A stretch of 64,000 bases of DNA from Psychrobacter immobilis (GTDB taxonomy: Bacteria; Pseudomonadota; Gammaproteobacteria; Pseudomonadales; Moraxellaceae): positions 1,736,001-1,800,000 of the forward strand of contig CAJGZL010000001.1 in NCBI GenBank assembly GCA_904846145.1, read 5' to 3'. The notes beneath the pieces were generated by a model. It did not search any database and had not been told where the DNA came from. It saw only the letters and a list, made by a program, of their open reading frames with translations. Both the position numbers and the translations under genes were made by a program. Of the stretch, positions 9,337-18,420 are shown one piece after another (position 1 is the first letter of the stretch; every line of letters starts with the position of its first letter).

Positions 9337-10560
9337 CTACTGAATATCATCTGGCAAAATCACACTATCGATAGTCATTGCATCACGGATTTTATCCATA
9401 GCATTTTTTTCGATCTGTCTGACTCGTTCTGCTGAGATGGAATATACCGCTGCCAGCTCGTGTAGCGTAGATTTTTGCTCAGTCAGCCAGCGCTGCTCAA
9501 CGATATCTCGCGAGCGATCATCCAAAGTATCCATAGCCGCTATCAGCGCGGATGAGTTATTCTCTTCCCAGTCGGCTTCCTCAAGCATCTCAGCAGGATC
9601 AATACCATCCTCTAGGAACAGTTGCGGCGCATAACGCCCATCATCATCGTCGCTCGACTGAGTCTCAAAGGAGGCATCATAAGAGGTCAGACGCGACTCC
9701 ATCTCGAGCACTTGCTTGCGGGTGACATTGAGATCACTAGCGATAGCATCGGCTTCCTCTAAGGTGAGCTGATTATTGGTCTTTTTCAGACTGCGTAGAT
9801 TGAAGAATAATTTACGATGCGCTTTGGTAGTTGCTACTTTGACAATACGCCAGTTACGAATCACAAATTCATGGATCTCAGCCTTAATCCAATGCACTGC
9901 AAAAGACACTAAGCGTACGCCTTTGTTAGGATCAAAGCGTTTCACCGCTTTCATTAGACCTAAGTTACCCTCTTGAATAAGATCGGCTTGCGGTAAACCA
10001 TAACCTGAATAACTACGCGCGATATGGATGACAAAACGCAGATGTGACATTACCAGTAATCGCGCGGCTTCAACATCGCCTTCGTCATAATAACGATGCG
10101 CCAGTTCTTGCTCTTGAGTGGTAGTCAAGATAGGAATCTGATGCACGGTATTAATATAAGCACCCAAATTCACCCCAGGCGCAGATAGATGCGTTGGCAT
10201 AGCAGGCACTAAATCACGCGTACTCGTCTCTTCTAGTGCACTCGCATCATAAGGAGGGCGCTCTGCTGCTGCCTTTAGAGCCGCTTCGCGTGCTGCGTTT
10301 TTTTCAGGACTAAGCTTACTGTCCGTCTTATCGCTACTGATAGTTTTGTCTTTTGCAGTGTTCTCTTCTTGCACTTGCTTATCTACGACAGGTTTGCTTT
10401 GTTTGTTCTTAGGTTCAGACGACTTTGCTGCGACGCTTTTAGATTTTTTGCTAGACGCAGATGTGCTCTTAGCTGTCGTACTCTTTACAGCTTTGGTGCT
10501 TTTTACCGTGTTGGTCTTAGGGTCATCGTTTTTAGCGGTCGTCACCGATTCAGTAGCCAT
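9337..10560 (-). CDS. rpoH: RNA polymerase sigma-32 (heat shock) factor with long N-terminal extension
   Basis: Alternative sigma-70-family factor for heat-shock promoters. The core starts near residue 131 (NLGAYINTVHQIPIL). Region 2 contains DLIQEGNLGLMKAVKRFDP and VRLVSFAVHWIKAEIHEFVIRNWRIVK, the RpoH-type region 2.3/2.4; region 4 ends with STLHELAAVYSISAERVRQIEKNAMDK. The first ~115 residues are a Lys/Ser/Thr/Ala-rich extension absent from the 284-residue E. coli protein. An in-frame ATG at 10605 exists, but the ATG at 10560 (MATESV) has AAGG upstream and is preferred, giving 407 residues. Confidence 0.95.
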   Translation of the reverse strand: MATESVTTAKNDDPKTNTVKSTKAVKSTTAKSTSASSKKSKSVAAKSSEPKNKQSKPVVDKQVQEENTAKDKTISSDKTDSKLSPEKNAAREAALKAAAERPPYDASALEETSTRDLVPAMPTHLSAPGVNLGAYINTVHQIPILTTTQEQELAHRYYDEGDVEAARLLVMSHLRFVIHIARSYSGYGLPQADLIQEGNLGLMKAVKRFDPNKGVRLVSFAVHWIKAEIHEFVIRNWRIVKVATTKAHRKLFFNLRSLKKTNNQLTLEEADAIASDLNVTRKQVLEMESRLTSYDASFETQSSDDDDGRYAPQLFLEDGIDPAEMLEEADWEENNSSALIAAMDTLDDRSRDIVEQRWLTEQKSTLHELAAVYSISAERVRQIEKNAMDKIRDAMTIDSVILPDDIQ

Positions 10561-10656
10561 ATTCTTGACCTTGATTAATAGAAGATTAGTTAGCGCAATA
10601 AACACTTAACTTTTAGTTATATTATGAGTTATGTTAATTGTAAAGGATAGCCCGTC

Positions 10657-11136
10657 TTAGTTGCTATCAGTTTTGGTAATGATGAAGTGAAATATTGTAT
10701 CGAAACTTGCAGTGACGGATGCATCAGTAGACGAGTGATGAGTATTAACAGTGCTCTGATTCACTAATAACTGCAAATAACTGCTGTCCTTAGTTTGCCA
10801 GTTTTGCTGACAGAAGGCGACGATATCTGCTTGCGAGTTAGGATCCGTTGCGATGATATACAGTGCCTCATTAATCGCAACATTACGTAGCGCCACCTTC
10901 GTTTTTAGTAGCGGCATAGGACAAGCCAAACCGCGTCCATCCACTACTTGCTTTATAATCACACCGCTATCTGTCAAGGGTATTGCGCTTGAGTCTAGCT
11001 TTTGAACCTTTTTAATGTAATCGCTTGGCAATAATTGTAGATGAGTGATAATTATCTCTTGCTCAGTGGCCGTTAGATGCTGAGCAAGATGTATCTGATA
11101 AGGCGCAGCTGGGTGAGCATTGTTATCAATAGACAT
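10657..11136 (-). CDS. TusA-domain (SirA-like) sulfur-transfer protein
   Basis: The C-terminal half contains VVDGRGLACPMPLLKTKVAL, the TusA CPxP motif with the sulfur-carrying cysteine, then YIIATDPNSQADIVAFCQQ, typical of the ~80-residue TusA fold. The preceding ~65 residues are not recognised, so at 159 residues it is about twice the usual TusA length. The ATG at 11136 (MSIDNNAHP) has AAAGG upstream and is preferred over the in-frame start at 11205. It could be TusA itself or a paralogue with another sulfur or selenium relay role; I leave the symbol empty. Confidence 0.8.
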   Translation of the reverse strand: MSIDNNAHPAAPYQIHLAQHLTATEQEIIITHLQLLPSDYIKKVQKLDSSAIPLTDSGVIIKQVVDGRGLACPMPLLKTKVALRNVAINEALYIIATDPNSQADIVAFCQQNWQTKDSSYLQLLVNQSTVNTHHSSTDASVTASFDTIFHFIITKTDSN

Positions 11137-11438
11137 AAACGAAGCCTTTAACACTCTTAAGATAGAAATATAGTTAGATAAGCCATTATAACAAACTAGC
11201 TTCAAGCAAAGTTACTGTTTAGACCACTGGTAATAAACACGATGATTGAAATTATCAATAGCTTAACTTATACGACTATTTGATGTAACGTTATCGGATA
11301 CCTCAGTGTTGGATATAACTGTGTTGCGCAAAGGTATCACAGCGCTTAGATATTGGTAGCAGACAATAGATTAGCATTGATTTGCTAGTGTTAAGCTCCT
11401 ATAGTCAAAACGACATCAAAAAAAGGTATCAAACTATT

Positions 11439-13079
11439 ATGTTGCCTATCCATAAGTCCAAAGCTAAGCTGCTGTTATTAATAATGATAAGCAGTCCTGT
11501 GGCTACCATTTTTGTAGCTAGTAGCTATGCTGCATCTACACCTGTAATGAGTGCCAGTCAAGCTACAAGTCTATTTTCAAGCTCCAATGGAGGTTCAGAA
11601 TATACTCCTTGGCAATACCCTATTCAGGATAGACAGGCAGATTCCTTGGCACTGCCCAATCTACGTGGAGATAGTTTGAGTTTTGCAGAGCAGCACCAAA
11701 ATAAGCTGGCTGGTGAATGGTCGCTACAAAGGATCAATGGTCAAGCAAAAATGGAGCATGACCCTTGGGTGCAAGAAACTGTTAAGGAGATGACATGGCG
11801 ACTCAATGCGCAGGCGCGCCAGCAAGCGCCATTGGCAGTGGTGATCATTGATAATCCTAGTATTAACGCTTTTGCCGCGCCAGGGGGCTTGATTGGTATC
11901 AATACGGGTACCATTACGGCTGCCAAAAGTATGGATGAGTTAGCAAGTGTTATCGCGCATGAAGTGGCTCATATCAGTCAGCGCCATTATGAACACAGTG
12001 CTGATGAGCGCAAGAAGGCGTTGCTACTACAAATCGGCGGTATGCTGGCGGCTATTGCTGCTTCAGCAGTCGATGGTGATGCAGGTGCGGCAGTGATGAT
12101 GGGCTCTCAGACCGCTGCAATGAATAGTGGTATGGCCTTTAGTCGTAGTAATGAGCGCGAGGCTGACCGGGTAGGGATGCAGATTATGAATCAAGCAGGC
12201 TATAATCCGCGTGCTATGGTGAGCTTCTTTGCCACTATGGATCAACAGCGCCAGCTCAATCAAAGCGAAAATCAGTTTCTGCCTAGTTTTATTCGCTCAC
12301 ATCCACTTAGCAATGAGCGTTTGAGTGAATCACAGAGCCGTGCGCAAAGTTATCCTTCACTATCGCTGAGCCAGCAGCAACGTCACCAAGCGCTGTTTGA
12401 TTTGCTCTACTGGCGGGTACAAATCACTGGTAAACAAGTAACTCAAGCAGCACTTATGAGCGCGGCTAATAACAGCGTTGGCGCAAAGCTAGCACTACTG
12501 GGCTGGTATGGTGAGCAGCAGCGATTTGACGAGGCAGAGCAACTATATAAAACCTTAGATGCTTTGCCTGCAGTGCAGCGCCAAGCGCTAGAGCCACTAT
12601 TATCTATTACTCAAAGCCAAATATTAACTGAGCAAAACAAATGGACGCAAGCGGCGCAACTATTAGCAGCTCAGCAGCGCCTATACCCTGAGCGTCGAGA
12701 TCTACGTCTTTATTTAGCAGAGGCGCTTACCAATAGTGACAATCCAACCCAAGCACAAACGCTATTAAAGCCACTAACCCAGCAGCAGCCAAGCGATCGC
12801 TATGCTTGGCAACTGTTGCAATTAGCCAATGAGAAAATCGCTAAGACGACCGCTTCTGCTGAATTGGCTAAAATTGCGACGATCAATGCGCTACGCTATC
12901 GCAGCCATGATCAGCTATGGAATGGGCGTTACGATAGCGCATTGACTTCATTGACCCAAGCGCAGCAATTGGCTGAGCAAATGCAGGCAAGCGCTCAGGC
13001 CAGTAGTGCTAGGCCACTATTAGCCAATATAACCCAAGAGGTCAAAAACGTAAAAACCGCTAAAGACTATAAGCCTTAA
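11439..13079 (+). CDS. bepA: Periplasmic M48 metalloprotease / chaperone, BepA-like
   Basis: Zinc metalloprotease with a TPR-like tail, related to BepA (YfgC), which helps or degrades outer-membrane proteins such as LptD at the BAM complex. A Sec signal peptide covers the first ~32 residues, ending around SSYAAS. The zinc site is HEVAHISQRH, with the third ligand in SNEREADRVGMQIM. Residues 330-540 form the alpha-helical repeats. The ATG at 11439 is preferred to the upstream in-frame TTG at 11382 because it begins directly with the signal peptide. Length from there is 546, near E. coli BepA (487). Confidence 0.85.
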   Translation: MLPIHKSKAKLLLLIMISSPVATIFVASSYAASTPVMSASQATSLFSSSNGGSEYTPWQYPIQDRQADSLALPNLRGDSLSFAEQHQNKLAGEWSLQRINGQAKMEHDPWVQETVKEMTWRLNAQARQQAPLAVVIIDNPSINAFAAPGGLIGINTGTITAAKSMDELASVIAHEVAHISQRHYEHSADERKKALLLQIGGMLAAIAASAVDGDAGAAVMMGSQTAAMNSGMAFSRSNEREADRVGMQIMNQAGYNPRAMVSFFATMDQQRQLNQSENQFLPSFIRSHPLSNERLSESQSRAQSYPSLSLSQQQRHQALFDLLYWRVQITGKQVTQAALMSAANNSVGAKLALLGWYGEQQRFDEAEQLYKTLDALPAVQRQALEPLLSITQSQILTEQNKWTQAAQLLAAQQRLYPERRDLRLYLAEALTNSDNPTQAQTLLKPLTQQQPSDRYAWQLLQLANEKIAKTTASAELAKIATINALRYRSHDQLWNGRYDSALTSLTQAQQLAEQMQASAQASSARPLLANITQEVKNVKTAKDYKP

Positions 13080-13118
13080 GCGGTAATTTAATGAGTGACG
13101 ATAAAACTTTTTAGGCGT

Positions 13119-13568
13119 TTAGCCCTGTAATGCTTCTTTGACCAATTTTGAGATTAGGGCAGGATCTGCACGACCTGCTGTCTTCTTCTTTAGGCTGCCC
13201 ATCACCGCGCCCATATCGCGCATGGAGGTTGCACCTTGCTCTGTAATCTCAGTATTCACCAATGTTGCAACCTCGCTATCATCCATTTGTTTGGGCATAA
13301 ATTCATTGATGATATCAATCTCAAACTGCTCTTTGGTGGCTAAATCGTCGCGATCATTTTCGGTAAAGATAGCCAACGACTCTTGGCGCTGTTTGAGCTG
13401 CTTTTGCAGGACATCTAGTACATCTGCATCGTCAAGCTCAATCCGACGATCGACCTCTATTTGCTTGATGACGGCTTGTACATTGCGCATGACTTTGACT
13501 CGTTCAATCTCACGCGCTTTCATAGAAGTAATGATCGTATCGGCTATATGTTGTTGAAGTGGACTCAT
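13119..13568 (-). CDS. GatB/YqeY domain protein
   Basis: A 149-residue all-helical protein homologous to the tail domain of GatB, free-standing and of uncertain function (possibly tRNA-related). Characteristic segments are VKVMRNVQAVIKQIEVDRR, ENDRDDLATKEQFEIDIINEFMPKQM and RDMGAVMGSLKKKTAGRADPALISKLVKEAL. It is downstream of rpsU on the same strand, the common rpsU-yqeY arrangement, but separated from it by a strong terminator. The Lys/Asp-rich N-terminus and length match the family. Confidence 0.9.
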   Translation of the reverse strand: MSPLQQHIADTIITSMKAREIERVKVMRNVQAVIKQIEVDRRIELDDADVLDVLQKQLKQRQESLAIFTENDRDDLATKEQFEIDIINEFMPKQMDDSEVATLVNTEITEQGATSMRDMGAVMGSLKKKTAGRADPALISKLVKEALQG

Positions 13569-13644
13569 AGCTATTATTATTCCTTAGTAGGTAAAATTTA
13601 GTTTATAAAGCAAAATAAAACCGCTATTAACAAAAATTGTAGCA

Positions 13645-13682
13645 TAAAAAATACCACTGTTATCTATAGATAGCAGTGGTAT
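13645..13682 (-). terminator. Terminator after rpsU
   Basis: On the minus strand the 16-bp stem ATACCACTGCTATCTA / TAGATAACAGTGGTAT (one wobble pair) is followed by TTTTTTATGC. It lies 64 bp after the rpsU stop and before yqeY. Confidence 0.85.
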
Positions 13683-13745
13683 TAGTATAACGCTTGTAGC
13701 TAGTTATTTAAGAGAGACCCAGTTGGCACTCTCGATAAATAATAA

Positions 13746-13961
13746 TTAGTACATACGCGTAGTACGGACAGTATCACGTTGGGTTTTTTTCTTATAACGC
13801 TTCACAGCAGCCGCTTTTTTGCGCTTACGCTCTTGTGTAGGTTTTTCATAAAACTCACGCTTACGTACATCTGATAATACACCAGCTTTTTCGCAAGCAC
13901 GCTTGAAGCGACGGATAGCGATATCAACAGGTTCGTTTTCTTTGACCTTAACTGCAGGCAT
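13746..13961 (-). CDS. rpsU: 30S ribosomal protein S21
   Basis: Small basic ribosomal protein of 71 residues. It starts [20 protein letters not shown] and contains [19 protein letters not shown] followed by an Arg/Lys-rich tail, the full S21 pattern. TAAGGAG precedes the ATG at good spacing. Next to yqeY and opposite tsaD, as in most gammaproteobacteria. Confidence 0.98.
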   Translation of the reverse strand: MPAVKVKENEPVDIAIRRFKRACEKAGVLSDVRKREFYEKPTQERKRKKAAAVKRYKKKTQRDTVRTTRMY

Positions 13962-14294
13962 GAAGACTCCTTATAGGGATGAGATTAAAGGCATTAGTTT
14001 GGCTGTATATTAGTATTTAGCCGCAATATCTCAAGATTGCCGACATCAGCTCAAACTAGGATAGTTTTTACGTAACTTTTTACAAAATCTTATGCACAGA
14101 CCATAGCCGGGCACAAGGGCAGTTATTCTACTTAAAAAATGCAACAAAGTCAAAGCCTTTAATCTATATCAGCATATTTTTAGTACAAAATCCTTACTAC
14201 CTATAACGATTTATTAGCAATTTATGCTATTATAATCTCAATCTGACGGTAGCCAATTCTATGCTTTTACGTCAATTTTATTGAGGATGTTGGA
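13962..14294. other. Intergenic region between rpsU and cytochrome c5 genes
   Basis: About 330 bp separating divergent rpsU and the cytochrome pair; it must hold promoters for both. I see no RNA gene or repeat that I can name. Confidence 0.4.
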
Positions 14295-14843
14295 ATGAGC
14301 AAAGTAGGATCAAAATTAGGGTCAAACAAGTCATTAAGCGCAGCACTATTAGCGACAGTAATGCTGACTTTGGGCATTAGCTTAACAGGCTGTAGCAGCG
14401 AGCACGAAGAGATTTTAGCGGTTGATCGCGTTGATCAAGCGGCTGATATTGCCCGTCAGCTAGCACCAGAAGCTGAAGATATGGAGTTTCCAGAGGTAGT
14501 TGCTGCACCGATGCCTGAAGTTACGGCTACAGATATGGAAGTTGTAGCAGATGGTGCAGAAGCGCCAGCTACAGATGCTCCTGCTGCAGCCGAAGATCTA
14601 GCGGTCAATGTAGGTGCCGAGCTTTATAATAAGCAATGCATGGCTTGTCATGCTAGTGGTCTGCTCAATGCGCCAAAATATGGTGATGCAGCTGCTTGGG
14701 CACCGCGTATTGAAAAAGGTGTAGAGACTTTAGCATCGCATTCAGCGAACGGCTTTAATCAAATGCCAGCTCAGGCTTATAACGGCGTGACAGAAGATCA
14801 GATCCGTCAAGCGGTTGAGTACATGATTGCAGCGGCTAGCTAA
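14295..14843 (+). CDS. Cytochrome c5-type lipoprotein (first of pair)
   Basis: Membrane-anchored monohaem c-type cytochrome. The lipobox is ISLTGCSS, so the protein is lipid-anchored on the periplasmic side. An acidic Ala/Glu/Pro-rich linker covers residues 40-105. The cytochrome c5 domain follows, with haem site CMACH and the family string GLLNAPKYGDAAAWAPR; the likely Met ligand is in FNQMPAQA. The role would be electron transfer to a terminal oxidase or nitrite or peroxide reductase. A near copy lies 50 bp downstream. ATG with GAGGA upstream. Confidence 0.9.
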   Translation: MSKVGSKLGSNKSLSAALLATVMLTLGISLTGCSSEHEEILAVDRVDQAADIARQLAPEAEDMEFPEVVAAPMPEVTATDMEVVADGAEAPATDAPAAAEDLAVNVGAELYNKQCMACHASGLLNAPKYGDAAAWAPRIEKGVETLASHSANGFNQMPAQAYNGVTEDQIRQAVEYMIAAAS

Positions 14844-14893
14844 ACGGTTGCAAATGTTAGAGCGAATATTTAGAGTGAGTAGGGGTATTGACT

Positions 14894-15406
14894 ATGAACG
14901 CTATGCGAATCTTAATAAGTAAATCATCAATGGCAAAGCTAGCATTTGGTCTTAGTGCGCTATTAATGATTAGCGCTTGTAGTGATAATACTGCAGTTGA
15001 TGACACGCCCGTTAGTGAGACTGAGGTTGAAGTAGTCGATGCCGGTGAGCCTGAGGCTGTAAAGCCTGTTGAAGAGGTCGCTGTGATCGAGGCACCAGCC
15101 GATGAGGTTGCTATTATAGAGGCAGACACTAACATTAGCGCTGAGCCTGAGATATTAGCTGCTGATGCTGATGCTGGTGCTAAGCTTTATGAGTCAAATT
15201 GTAAGGTTTGTCATACCAATGGTCTATTAAATGCGCCAAAACTCGGTGATAATCAAGCGTGGGCACCACGTATCGCTAAAGGCAAAGAGACGCTGTATAT
15301 GCACTCAGCGCAAGGGTTTAATAAAATGCCTGCGCAGGCTGTGAACGGGATTACTGAAGCACAAGTCAAAGCCTCAGTAGATTATATGTTGGCAGCCGTT
15401 AGCTAG
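14894..15406 (+). CDS. Cytochrome c5-type lipoprotein (second of pair)
   Basis: Tandem paralogue of the preceding gene. The lipobox is LMISACSD; an acidic Val/Glu/Ala-rich linker is followed by a c5 domain with CKVCH and GLLNAPKLGDNQAWAPR, and the Met ligand in FNKMPAQA. The ATG at 14894 has AGGGG 8 nt upstream and is preferred over the in-frame TTG at 14888. The linker differs fully from that of the first copy while the haem domains are similar, as expected for a duplication with a spacer under little constraint. Confidence 0.9.
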   Translation: MNAMRILISKSSMAKLAFGLSALLMISACSDNTAVDDTPVSETEVEVVDAGEPEAVKPVEEVAVIEAPADEVAIIEADTNISAEPEILAADADAGAKLYESNCKVCHTNGLLNAPKLGDNQAWAPRIAKGKETLYMHSAQGFNKMPAQAVNGITEAQVKASVDYMLAAVS

Positions 15407-15437
15407 ATAAGTTTTAGCTATTGAAATTTATCAAACT

Positions 15438-15471
15438 AACCGTCATTGTCAATCGCAATGGCGGTTTTTTT
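15438..15471 (+). terminator. Terminator after cytochrome c5 pair
   Basis: Stem AACCGTCATTG / CAATGGCGGTT with a 7-nt loop and a T7 tract, 30 bp after the stop codon of the second cytochrome. Confidence 0.8.
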
Positions 15472-15527
15472 GAGTTAAAAATTGGTCGCTCTCTTGATGA
15501 GTACTGATAATAAATAAAGGCATGAGC

Positions 15528-16577
15528 ATGAAAGTATTAGGACTTGAAACCTCTTGTGATGAGACAGGGTTGGCCATTTTTGATAGTGAGTTGATAGACA
15601 CTGATAATCAGGGTCTACTTGGGCAAGTGCTCTATTCGCAAATTGAGCTTCATGCACTGTATGGCGGCGTCGTACCAGAGCTGGCCAGTCGTGACCATAT
15701 TCGCAAATTAGTACCGCTCTTTGATGAGCTGCTAGAGCAATGTAGTATAAGCAAAGATGACATCGATGCAATCGCTTATACCAAAGGCCCGGGGTTAATT
15801 GGTGCGCTGATGACAGGAGCATTATTTGGTCGTAGCTTAGCCTATGGTTTAGATATTCCTGCTATCGGTATTCATCATATGGAAGGGCACTTGCTCGCGC
15901 CCTTGATGAGTGCTAACTCGCCTGATTTTCCTTTCGTCTCGCTACTGGTATCAGGTGGACATACTCAGCTGATTGCCGCAAAAGGTATTGGGCAGTATGA
16001 GATACTAGGCGAGTCGATAGATGACGCGGCAGGCGAGTGTTTTGATAAAGCCGCAAAAATGCTAGGCTTAGAATATCCAGGTGGTCCAAACATTGCTAAG
16101 CTCGCCCAGACGGGTAAGGTAGATGCTTATGCGCTACCGCGTCCAATGCTGCATCGCGGTCTGGACTTCTCATTTAGTGGTATGAAAACAGCAGTGCATA
16201 ATCTAATTAAAGATACAGATGGTTCTGAAAGCGATCCGCAAGTACGCGCTGATATTGCAGCGAGCTTTCAGCAGGCGATGGTCGATACTTTAGTCAAAAA
16301 ATGCGTCAAAGCGCTCAAGCAAGTGAATATGAATAGGCTGGTTATAGCAGGTGGCGTCAGTGCCAATACTCATCTACGCGAGACGTTAGAGATTGAGCTG
16401 GCAAAGGTCAATGCAACGGTTCATTACGCACCGCCAGCGCTCTGCACTGATAATGGCGCGATGATTGCTTATGCTGGCTACCAGCGTTTGCAAGCAGGGC
16501 AGTCTGATGATCTTGCAGTCACCTGTGTACCGCGTTGGCCGATGACCGAACTACCAGCATTGTTGCCAGCGCTTTAA
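15528..16577 (+). CDS. tsaD: tRNA N6-adenosine threonylcarbamoyltransferase TsaD
   Basis: Transfers the threonylcarbamoyl group from TsaC's product onto A37 of ANN-decoding tRNAs, in complex with TsaB and TsaE. The start [14 protein letters not shown] is the ASKHA phosphate loop; the metal site is [15 protein letters not shown] and [13 protein letters not shown] are further family blocks. The ATG at 15528 is 7 nt from AAAGG, whereas the in-frame ATG at 15522 sits almost on top of it, so 15528 is chosen. Length 349 is standard. crcB follows closely. Confidence 0.97.
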   Translation: MKVLGLETSCDETGLAIFDSELIDTDNQGLLGQVLYSQIELHALYGGVVPELASRDHIRKLVPLFDELLEQCSISKDDIDAIAYTKGPGLIGALMTGALFGRSLAYGLDIPAIGIHHMEGHLLAPLMSANSPDFPFVSLLVSGGHTQLIAAKGIGQYEILGESIDDAAGECFDKAAKMLGLEYPGGPNIAKLAQTGKVDAYALPRPMLHRGLDFSFSGMKTAVHNLIKDTDGSESDPQVRADIAASFQQAMVDTLVKKCVKALKQVNMNRLVIAGGVSANTHLRETLEIELAKVNATVHYAPPALCTDNGAMIAYAGYQRLQAGQSDDLAVTCVPRWPMTELPALLPAL

Positions 16578-16619
16578 GCTAATTTTCAGCGATAATGCTT
16601 GCACAAAAAAGGATAAGTT

Positions 16620-16991
16620 ATGCAGTGGTTGGCTATCGGTTTAGGTGCAGCATTAGGCGCGTGTTTGCGCGGCTATTTAGCGCGCTTTAATCCGCTGCAT
16701 CATTGGATACCGCTTGGTACGCTTGGCGCAAATGTCTTGGGTGGTCTACTGATAGGGCTAGCGCTAGTTTGGTTCGAGCGCGTAGGTAGCGACTTATCGC
16801 CCAATATCAGATTGTTTGTCATTACAGGGTTTTTGGGTGGTCTGACTACTTTTAGTACCTTTAGCGCTGAGGTGTTTACTTTTATCAGCGCTGGTAGAGT
16901 ATTGGCAGGGCTTGGGTTAATTGGGTTGCATGTGGGTTTAACCTTGCTTGCAACTGCTGTGGGGTTTTATTTGTTTAGGTTGGTTTTGTGA
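16620..16991 (+). CDS. crcB: Fluoride channel CrcB (Fluc)
   Basis: Dual-topology fluoride exporter of the inner membrane, 123 residues with four membrane helices. Conserved elements are [28 protein letters not shown] (the Asn lining the pore) and [15 protein letters not shown] (the Phe/Thr/Ser fluoride track and central Na+ site). Start ATG has AAAGGA upstream. It is 42 bp behind tsaD on the same strand, so co-transcription is likely. I see no fluoride riboswitch in the short spacer. Confidence 0.95.
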   Translation: MQWLAIGLGAALGACLRGYLARFNPLHHWIPLGTLGANVLGGLLIGLALVWFERVGSDLSPNIRLFVITGFLGGLTTFSTFSAEVFTFISAGRVLAGLGLIGLHVGLTLLATAVGFYLFRLVL

Positions 16992-17292
16992 GCTTTTGAT
17001 AGATACTGCTCGCTTAAGGGTCTGATTTGAGTAGTTTCTTTATAGAAGTCTTTTTTGAGTAGTCTATTAATCGTTTAAAGGGTCTGTTTTGGTAGTTTCA
17101 GTGGAGTATACCTTTTTTAATACGCTAGCGTAGATTCTAAAGCAGTGCAACGATTACTATAGAGTAGTAGAACGTACGTAAAAGAATGATACTGATACTA
17201 TTGATCAATGAGTTTATATGGTAATCCCCCCAATAAATAAGAACACTTACAAATAGAGATTAACTGCTAAAATACACCAGCAGGAGAATCCT

Positions 17293-17559
17293 ATGAAAAA
17301 GACACGCTTTAGCGACAACCAAATCGTCAACATCCTAAAACAAGCCGAACAAGGCGTCCCTATTACCGAGCTCTGCCGTGAGCATAACATCAGCCAAAGC
17401 ACCTTCTACAACTGGCGATCTAAATATGGTGGTATGGACGCCACACTTATCAGCCGTCTTAAAGAGCTTGAAGTTGAAAATGCCCGCTTAAAGAAGATGT
17501 ACGCTGATGAATGTCTTAAATCCGACATCCTACAGGATGCTATGTCAAAAAAGTGGTAG
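17293..17559 (+). CDS. IS3-family transposase OrfA
   Basis: An 88-residue helix-turn-helix protein ([20 protein letters not shown]), with [24 protein letters not shown] as the HTH and a leucine-zipper-like C-terminus ([15 protein letters not shown]). It binds the terminal repeats. Size and sequence style suit the IS51/IS407-like branch of IS3. It overlaps OrfB by 7 nt, with an A6G slippery run just before its stop. Confidence 0.95.
   Translation: MKKTRFSDNQIVNILKQAEQGVPITELCREHNISQSTFYNWRSKYGGMDATLISRLKELEVENARLKKMYADECLKSDILQDAMSKKW
17547..17553 (+). promoter_or_regulatory. Likely -1 programmed frameshift site (A AAA AAG)
   Basis: The zero frame reads TCA-AAA-AAG-TGG-TAG, so A_AAA_AAG is in the canonical register for -1 slippage. 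OrfB is in the -1 frame relative to OrfA, so slippage here would produce the OrfAB transposase, as known for IS3 elements. Confidence 0.8.
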
Positions 17560-18380
17560 CGCCCCAAAGGCGCAAAGCGTTGGTTTGTCACTACATTGAA
17601 GATCGTGGTATTGGTATCCGCAGGGCTTGTAGCATCTTTAACATCAGCGTCACCTGTTATTATCACAAGTCGGTGGTAACAGATGAGAACCAGCAAATAG
17701 CGGACTTACTTATCAAACTGACTGATGAGAACAAGAACTGGGGCTTTGGCTTGTGCTTTTTAACCTTGCGTAATGTGCTAGGACTGCCGTACAACCATAA
17801 GCGGGTATATCGCATCTACTGCGAGCTTGAACTCAACCTTAGAATCAAGCCTAAGCGTCGCATTAAACGTGCTAAACCAATACCATTAGCAGTACCTGAT
17901 AGGATTAACCAAAGCTGGAGCATGGACTTTATGCACGACAGCTTAACTGATGGCCGCGGCTTTAGACTGTTCAATGTCATTGATGATTACAACCGTGAGG
18001 CACTCACCGTTGAAGTCGACTTCTCGCTACCGGCCGGGAGGGTCATACGCAGTCTTAATCAGCTTATTGAGTACCGAGGCAAACCTGTGCAGATAAGATG
18101 CGATAACGGCCCTGAATACATCAGCAATGCGCTCAAAGACTGGGCTGAACAGCAAGGTATCATCTTAAGCTATATTGAACCTGGCAATCCACAGCAAAAT
18201 GCGTATGTAGAGCGCTTTAACAGAACCATGAGATATGATTGGTTAAATCAGGAGCTGTTTGATAATCTAGAGCAGGTACGCGCACAAGCAGAAAACTGGT
18301 TATACCATTATAATCATAAGCGCCCAAACATGGGCAATGGCGGTTTTACACCGATACAGAAACTCAATCAGGCAGCTTAA
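17553..18380 (+). CDS. IS3-family transposase OrfB (DDE catalytic domain)
   Basis: Integrase-core protein of 275 residues. The N-terminal HTH_21-like region ([21 protein letters not shown]) is followed by the rve domain. The catalytic residues lie in SMDFMHD (first Asp), IRCDNGPEY (second Asp) and [10 protein letters not shown] (Glu). The C-terminus [14 protein letters not shown] is typical. It is probably expressed mainly as an OrfAB fusion by the slippery site above; the apparent ATG at its start coincides with the overlap. Confidence 0.95.
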   Translation: MVAPQRRKALVCHYIEDRGIGIRRACSIFNISVTCYYHKSVVTDENQQIADLLIKLTDENKNWGFGLCFLTLRNVLGLPYNHKRVYRIYCELELNLRIKPKRRIKRAKPIPLAVPDRINQSWSMDFMHDSLTDGRGFRLFNVIDDYNREALTVEVDFSLPAGRVIRSLNQLIEYRGKPVQIRCDNGPEYISNALKDWAEQQGIILSYIEPGNPQQNAYVERFNRTMRYDWLNQELFDNLEQVRAQAENWLYHYNHKRPNMGNGGFTPIQKLNQAA

Positions 18381-18420
18381 TTCTATTTATTAGGTGTCTT
18401 AAGTTTGGGAGGGTTACCAT

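Larger units (their letters stand above)
17219..18419 (+). mobile_element. Complete IS3-family insertion sequence
   Basis: A 1201-bp element with two overlapping transposase frames and imperfect terminal inverted repeats of about 37 bp. The left end begins TGGTAATCCCCCCAA at 17219; the right end, read inward, begins TGGTAACCCTCCCAA and closes at 18419. The ends carry the IS3-type TG...CA termini. I find no convincing 3-5 bp target duplication: the flanks are TTTATA on the left and TATGAC on the right, sharing only TA next to the ends. Both frames are intact, so the element may be active. The inverted repeats are similar but not identical. Confidence 0.93.

Noticed and set aside
10346..10609. 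Plus-strand frame opposite the rpoH N-terminal extension
   Set aside because: A hydrophobic mirror of Lys/Ser codons; no ribosome binding site.
13138..13557. Long open frame on the plus strand opposite yqeY
   Set aside because: Antisense shadow of a recognised family member; Ser/Arg-rich composition with no domain.
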